Shown piece by piece: positions 60,216 to 64,000 of a DNA stretch of 64,000 bases; within the stretch, counting starts at the first letter, position 1, and every line of letters begins with the position of its first letter. The stretch is from contig CACZIT010000018.1 in the NCBI GenBank assembly GCA_902781315.1, positions 18,452-82,451 of the forward strand, in the 5' to 3' direction. This stretch comes from an uncultured Prevotellaceae bacterium. GTDB lineage: Bacteria; Bacteroidota; Bacteroidia; Bacteroidales; Bacteroidaceae. The notes under the pieces were generated by a model that searched no databases, was not told the DNA's origin, and saw nothing but the letters and a program-made list of their open reading frames with translations. The position numbers were made by a program, and so were the translations under genes.

Positions 60216-60353
60216 ATGAGCAAGAAAGGAAATGCTAAGCGTCAGGCTTATGCGAAGAAACAGGAAGAACAGGGACGTAACGTCGTTATGTGGATCATTG
60301 GTGTGCTGATTGCCCTTGGCATCCTCTACGCCATTTGGAGTTGCTTCATGTAA
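60216..60353 (+). CDS. Small single-pass membrane protein (45 residues)
   Basis: An ATG at 60216 opens a 45-codon frame: MSKKGNAKRQAYAKKQEEQG, then a hydrophobic helix VVMWIIGVLIALGILYAIW and a short tail. The basic N-terminus should stay in the cytoplasm. The sequence has the look of a small conserved Bacteroidales membrane protein, but I cannot verify that. It sits 12 bp before the CYTH gene. The function is unknown. Confidence 0.7.
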   Translation: MSKKGNAKRQAYAKKQEEQGRNVVMWIIGVLIALGILYAIWSCFM

Positions 60354-60365
60354 GATCCACGAGCG

Positions 60366-60866
60366 ATGAGCGGATTCGAAATTGAACGCAAGTTCCTGGT
60401 CAAGAAAGGCGGTGACTATCGTGGTGCCGCCTTTTCTTGTAGCCACATCCGGCAGGGCTACATCCCTGCCGACGGTGTGACGGTGCGCATCCGTCTGCGC
60501 GACGACGAGGCTTTCCTCACCATCAAGGGAAAGTCGGAGGACGGTGGTCTGTCGCGCTATGAGTTCGAGAAGGCTATCACGCGCGACGAAGCCGAGCACC
60601 TGCTGCAGCTCTGCCGCGGCGGACTTATCGACAAGCACCGCTATCTGGTGAAGAGTCCTGACGGCCGCCACACGTTCGAGGTCGACGAGTTCCACGGCCA
60701 GAACGACGGTCTCGTCATGGCCGAAGTAGAGTTGTCGTCGCCCGGCGAATCGTTCGAAAAGCCCGATTTCATCGGGCGCGAGGTCACCGGCGACCGTCGC
60801 TTCTACAACAAGCACATGCTGCGCTATCCCTTCTGCCTCTGGCGCGACAGCATAGAGGAGGAATAA
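60366..60866 (+). CDS. CYTH domain protein (triphosphate tunnel enzyme)
   Basis: The 166-residue protein starts with the CYTH signature EIERKFLVKK. It continues with RQGYIPADGVTVRIRLRDDEAFLTIKGK and YEFEKAITRDEAEHLL, the alternating charged strands that line the tunnel and bind triphosphate. VDEFHGQNDGLVMAEVEL and a C-terminal VTGDRRFYNKHML complete the domain. Bacterial members hydrolyse inorganic tripolyphosphate or nucleotides; the substrate here is unknown. Confidence 0.9.
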   Translation: MSGFEIERKFLVKKGGDYRGAAFSCSHIRQGYIPADGVTVRIRLRDDEAFLTIKGKSEDGGLSRYEFEKAITRDEAEHLLQLCRGGLIDKHRYLVKSPDGRHTFEVDEFHGQNDGLVMAEVELSSPGESFEKPDFIGREVTGDRRFYNKHMLRYPFCLWRDSIEEE

Positions 60867-60867
60867 G

Positions 60868-60897
60868 AAAAAAGCGAGCCTGACGGCCCGCTTTTTT
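60868..60897. terminator. Bidirectional terminator
   Basis: AAAAAAGCG and CGCTTTTTT, joined through GCC-TGAC-GGC, give a stem with a T-run on both strands. It lies between the convergent CYTH and lpxH genes. Confidence 0.85.
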
Positions 60898-60911
60898 GTG
60901 CAGTAGGGTCT

Positions 60912-61730
60912 TTACGGCTGGCTCTCACCCTCTACATATTCCTCGAGAATCATGTGCTCGCCGTCGAACACGGCATAGGTGAACTGCCATATCCAGTCGC
61001 CAAGCACGAGCATGCGGGCACGGCCCTTCTCGCGCGGCTCGTTTTCGACGAGTATTTCGCTCTGCTGCTTCAGCCCCTTCGACAGCATCAGGTCCAGTTC
61101 TATGTGGCGATGGCCGTAGATGAAGAAGTCTATGTTCGGATGCGTCTGCAGGTACTCTTTCGTGTAGAGCACCAGATGCTCGCGATCCTCGCCCATGAAG
61201 GGCGGCTCCTTGCCGTCGGCGCGCTTCAGTCGCGAGTGCTTGGCCCATTGCAATCCCAGTTGCATGCCCCACCACGGATGCACGAAGTTCAGCAGCCGCT
61301 GGCACGTGCGGTTGTGGAACATCCAGCGCAGGCACTTGAACTTCTTGTCAGGGTCGCCCAGTCCGTCGCCGTGGGCCAGGTAGAACACGCGGCCGTAGAT
61401 GTCGGTGGTCAGCGGCTGGCGGTGCAGCGTCACGCCGCACTCCTCCTCCAGGTAGCCATAGGTCCAGATGTCGTGGTTGCCCGTGAAGTAGTGCACCTCC
61501 ACACCCGCGTCGGTCAGTTCCGACAACTTGCCCAGGAAACGCGTGTAGCCCTTCGGCACCACGTAGCGGTACTCGTTCCAGAAGTCGAACATGTCGCCCA
61601 GCAGATAGACTGCTTCCGCCTTCTCCTTGATGCTGTCCAGAAAGCGCACCAGTCGCCGCTCCTGCGTGCGCTGATGGGGAATGGCCAGCGACCCCAGGTG
61701 GGCATCGGCCAGAAAATATACCTTCTTCAT
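60912..61730 (-). CDS. lpxH: UDP-2,3-diacylglucosamine diphosphatase-like phosphoesterase
   Basis: The 272-residue calcineurin-like enzyme has all five metal motifs: LADAHLG, LLGDMFDFWNEY, FTGNHDIW, LAHGDGLGD and FIYGHRHIE. The order and length fit LpxH, which makes lipid X in lipid A synthesis at the inner membrane. It is in an operon with the MIP18-like gene (13 bp upstream) and murF. A small chance remains that it is another phosphoesterase of this family. Confidence 0.85.
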   Translation of the reverse strand: MKKVYFLADAHLGSLAIPHQRTQERRLVRFLDSIKEKAEAVYLLGDMFDFWNEYRYVVPKGYTRFLGKLSELTDAGVEVHYFTGNHDIWTYGYLEEECGVTLHRQPLTTDIYGRVFYLAHGDGLGDPDKKFKCLRWMFHNRTCQRLLNFVHPWWGMQLGLQWAKHSRLKRADGKEPPFMGEDREHLVLYTKEYLQTHPNIDFFIYGHRHIELDLMLSKGLKQQSEILVENEPREKGRARMLVLGDWIWQFTYAVFDGEHMILEEYVEGESQP

Positions 61731-61743
61731 TGTTATAGTTTGA

Positions 61744-62064
61744 TTAATCGAATCCTAACTCCACACGTGCTTCCTCCGACATCATCGACTGGTCCCACAC
61801 GGGTTCAAACACCAGATTCACCGTGCAGCCCTTCACGCCTGCCAGAGCGTCCACCTTCTGGCGCACGTCCTCAACGATGAAGTCGGCAGCGGGGCACGAC
61901 GGTGCCGTCAGCGTCATGTCTATTTCTACCTCGTAGTCGTCCTTCACTTCGATGCGGTAAATCAGTCCCAGTTCGTAGACGTCGACGGGTATCTCGGGAT
62001 CGTAGACCGTCTTCAGCACGTCCACGATGCGTTCCTCAAGCCATATTCTTTCTGATTCTTCCAT
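61744..62064 (-). CDS. MIP18/DUF59 family protein (SufT-like)
   Basis: The 106-residue protein is typical of the DUF59 family: VLKTVYDPEIPVDVYELGLIY, MTLTAPSCPAADFI with the conserved Cys, and a C-terminal VFEPVWDQSMMSEEAR. Relatives (SufT, Cia2/MIP18, PaaD) help mature Fe-S proteins. It sits 84 bp after murF and 13 bp before lpxH. The target is unknown. Confidence 0.93.
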   Translation of the reverse strand: MEESERIWLEERIVDVLKTVYDPEIPVDVYELGLIYRIEVKDDYEVEIDMTLTAPSCPAADFIVEDVRQKVDALAGVKGCTVNLVFEPVWDQSMMSEEARVELGFD

Positions 62065-62148
62065 CTCTGTTTTTCTTTATTTGATAAAAAAAGGCGATAG
62101 TCTTCTTTAAGCCCTTTCACTCCCCCTTAAGCCCTTTATTCCCTTTTT

Positions 62149-63519
62149 TCAAAGTTTCTCGGGCAACTGATAGAGCCTCGTGCCGTTCGAACCCTTGATG
62201 AGGATGTAGTAGCCCTCGGGTTTCTCTTCGTCCAGCGCTGCCTTCACCTCCTCCACGTCGCGGAACTTGCGGTAGTGGCACTTGATGTCGCTGAACTCCT
62301 CGCCCACCAGCCACACCACATCGAAGCGGCAGCGCTTCAGCACCTTCACGATGTGGCCATGCTCCTCGCGGCTGCTCTCGCCCAGTTCGCGCATCTCGCC
62401 GATGATGGCCATCTTCGGACTTACCGCCATCTGGCTGAAGTTGTCGAGCGCGGCCTCCATCGACGTCGGATTGGCGTTGTAGGCATCTACAATCAGGTGG
62501 TTGCGCCCCGTCTCCTTCAGCTGTGAGCGGTTGTTCGACGGCACGTAGTTCTCCAGCGCGTGGCAAATCTGTTCCGGCTTCACGGCAAACTGCAGTCCCA
62601 CGGTGACGGCTGCCAGCACGTTGTCCAGGTTGTAGGCACCGATGAGGTGTGTGCTCACCTCATACCACTGCTGCTCCTCGCCGCGCTCCTCCAGGTCAAG
62701 CCCGTTCTCGCACCAGCGCAGTCGCAGGTAGGGCGAAGCTGCCCCGTCGCCTTCGGCAGCCCTTAGCGGCTGGCCCACCACGCAGCCTTCGGCATTGGCC
62801 ACGTTCTGGCTGTAGGGCGCCACCCATGCCGAGTCGGGCAGGATAGACACCAGCAGTTCGTTGTCGGCATTGATGAATATCACGCTCTCCTGCCGCTTTG
62901 CCAGGAAGTCGTACAGTTCACCCTTCGTCTGCAGCACCCCTTTCAGCGAGCCGAAGCCCTGCAGATGGGCTTTGCCCACGTTCGTGATCAGACCACACGT
63001 CGGTTCAGCCGTTTCCACCAGCGTCTTGATGTCGCCTGGGTGGCTGGCCCCCATCTCAATGACGGCAATCTCGTGTTCCTTCGTCAGGCGGAACAGCGTC
63101 TTCGGCACGCCCACGTCGTTATTGAAGTTGCCCTCCGTGGCCAGCACGTTGTACTTCTCGGCCAGCACGGCACGGATGAGTTCCTTCGTTGTCGTCTTGC
63201 CGTTGGTGCCCGTGATGCCTATCACTGGAATCTGGAACTGGCGGCGATGCTCGCGTGCCAGCATCTTCAGTACCTGCAGCACGTCGGCTACCAGCAGCAG
63301 CCGCCCCTCCATCACCAGTTGCGGATGGTCGATGGCCAGCTGCTCGTCGTCTACCACGGCCAGCCGGCAGCCCTTCTCCAGAGCCTGCACGGCAAACTGG
63401 TTGCCGTCGAAGTTGCCGCCCTTCAGGGCGAAGAAGATGCTGCCCTCGGGGCAGTCGCGACTGTCGGTCGTTATCACCGGATGCTGTGCGTACAGCGCAT
63501 ATAGTTCTTTTATCTCCAT
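62149..63519 (-). CDS. murF: UDP-MurNAc-tripeptide:D-Ala-D-Ala ligase
   Basis: The 456-residue ligase adds D-Ala-D-Ala, the last cytoplasmic step before MraY. ATP loop [14 protein letters not shown] (about 107-120), GNFNNDVGVPKTLFRL, EMGASHPGDI, TNVGKAHLQGFGS and DAYNANPTSMEAALDNF are all MurF marks. It is outside the dcw cluster. A purine-rich low-complexity stretch follows before the MIP18-like gene. A TACCTTTG box lies 24 bp upstream. Confidence 0.96.
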   Translation of the reverse strand: MEIKELYALYAQHPVITTDSRDCPEGSIFFALKGGNFDGNQFAVQALEKGCRLAVVDDEQLAIDHPQLVMEGRLLLVADVLQVLKMLAREHRRQFQIPVIGITGTNGKTTTKELIRAVLAEKYNVLATEGNFNNDVGVPKTLFRLTKEHEIAVIEMGASHPGDIKTLVETAEPTCGLITNVGKAHLQGFGSLKGVLQTKGELYDFLAKRQESVIFINADNELLVSILPDSAWVAPYSQNVANAEGCVVGQPLRAAEGDGAASPYLRLRWCENGLDLEERGEEQQWYEVSTHLIGAYNLDNVLAAVTVGLQFAVKPEQICHALENYVPSNNRSQLKETGRNHLIVDAYNANPTSMEAALDNFSQMAVSPKMAIIGEMRELGESSREEHGHIVKVLKRCRFDVVWLVGEEFSDIKCHYRKFRDVEEVKAALDEEKPEGYYILIKGSNGTRLYQLPEKL

Positions 63520-63542
63520 GTCTTTTCTGTATTAATGTTCTG

Positions 63543-63550
63543 CAAAGGTA
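63543..63550 (-). promoter_or_regulatory. -7 box of the murF operon
   Basis: TACCTTTG on the minus strand, 24 bp before the murF ATG. No good -33 box is seen. Confidence 0.55.
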
Positions 63551-63683
63551 CAATTTTCCCCCGACATTACCGCCAAAAATCTAAAGATTCTTCACCATGT
63601 GCCTCCCGCCAGCCCCGACTGGCCGCTCTATAGCATGGCGACAATCCCTCTGGAACCATGCTTTTATGACTGCAAACCATTGA

Positions 63684-63794
63684 GCCGCTGACTCCAGCTA
63701 CCCCTACGAATACTACGAGAACGACGGCGGCCACCTCTGGCGCAACTGGCGCATCTACCTCACCATGTTTGCCCAGCGACTGTTCAAGCAGTAG
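63684..63794 (+). pseudogene. Remnant of an esterase C-terminus
   Basis: After a stop at 63681-63683, the frame encodes about 36 residues ending YEYYENDGGHLWRNWRIYL then TMFAQRLFKQ and TAG. The pattern YEndGGHxWxNWRxYLxxFxxRLFK is typical of the C-terminus of alpha/beta-hydrolase esterases (feruloyl/acetyl xylan type), with the catalytic His in GGHLW. No start or nucleophile region precedes it, so it is a decayed fragment. The rest of 63551-63959 shows no gene or clear promoter. Confidence 0.6.
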
Positions 63795-63959
63795 ACCGAG
63801 CCGGGCAATCCCCGCGTGAGTTAGAATGCAAGATAGCCCAGCCACATACAGAGAGTGCCTGGGAGCCACGGCGCAGAGCCCACAGGGGTTCAAAGTGAAT
63901 GATGTCTTAGCCTGAAATACGTTGACTCCTGCCAAGCCTCTTAAGAGTTAAAAAAAGTT

Positions 63960-64000
63960 ATGAGAAAAGGTCAACGTTTTGCACGCGCTTTCAAGCGTGC
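63960..64000 (+). CDS. Possible start of a gene cut by the window edge
   Basis: An ATG at 63960 after an A-rich stretch opens MRKGQRFARAFKRA and runs off the end. The last 20 bases form an inverted repeat, GCACGC/GCGTGC. I do not recognise it. It could equally be non-coding. Confidence 0.25.
   Translation, partial: MRKGQRFARAFKR

Noticed and set aside
63795-63960. Group II intron or retroelement end at the right edge
   Set aside because: I looked for a domain V-like hairpin and found none that I could support; the sequence is left unassigned.

Overview
The window is a 64 kb chromosomal segment of a Bacteroidales bacterium, most likely Prevotellaceae. The signs are: promoters with the Bacteroidota -7 box TAnnTTTG (often with TTTG about 19 nt upstream) before many genes; the order dut / TPR lipoprotein / DUF4292 lipoprotein / EnvC-like protein; a glycine-lipid acyltransferase pair; secreted glycan-degrading enzymes; and a secreted protein ending in a dockerin-like repeat. 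No prophage, integrase, IS element, CRISPR array or rRNA gene was seen. The genus call is an inference from gene content.

Layout. 1-3.1 kb: end of a DUF3109 gene, convergent with a GH95 alpha-fucosidase gene. 3.4-7 kb: gyrB, rpsT and tRNA-Glu (minus), then recO (plus). 7.1-12.3 kb: a minus-strand operon dut, TPR lipoprotein, DUF4292 lipoprotein, EnvC-like. 12.5-18.7 kb: dgt, a 1.2 kb repeat-filled gap, and a large AT-richer secreted multidomain protein. 18.8-31.3 kb (minus): M1 aminopeptidase, multidomain GH43 enzyme, a 1741-residue DUF4011/helicase/nuclease protein of anti-phage type, and a retropepsin-PDZ protease. 31.4-38 kb (plus): GH43-like secreted protein, OmpA-type lipoprotein, outer-membrane barrel, tricorn-like S41 protease. 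38.5-40.3 kb (minus): glsB-glsA. 40.6-56.8 kb (plus): a complete dcw cluster from mraZ to ftsZ, without ddl or ftsK. 57.1-60.9 kb: acyl-CoA ligase, prfB, a 45-residue membrane protein, a CYTH protein. 60.9-63.5 kb (minus): murF, MIP18/SufT-like, lpxH. The right edge holds a decayed esterase fragment.

How the genes fit together. The dcw block makes lipid II (MurE, MraY, MurD, MurG, MurC, with MurF nearby) and the divisome (FtsL, FtsI, FtsW, FtsQ, FtsA, FtsZ). The MurE DNPR motif points to meso-diaminopimelate peptidoglycan. Upstream of mraZ three TGGnG boxes at exact 10-bp spacing overlap the promoter, the expected MraZ autoregulatory operator. The EnvC-like protein, whose LytM domain lacks metal ligands, probably activates amidases during division.

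The most unusual content is repetitive. (1) A GC-rich hairpin repeat of about 34 bp occurs between genes and also inside four protein genes, adding about 12-25 codons without breaking the frame; twice in one gene, including the signal peptide. (2) A 348-bp non-coding element occurs twice, in opposite orientation, 20 kb apart, with a 61-bp stretch identical in both. (3) Modular arrays of tiny GC hairpins joined by constant spacers occur at three places and share modules. (4) A 218-bp imperfect inverted repeat follows dgt. I know of no description of these in Bacteroidales, but I could not search.
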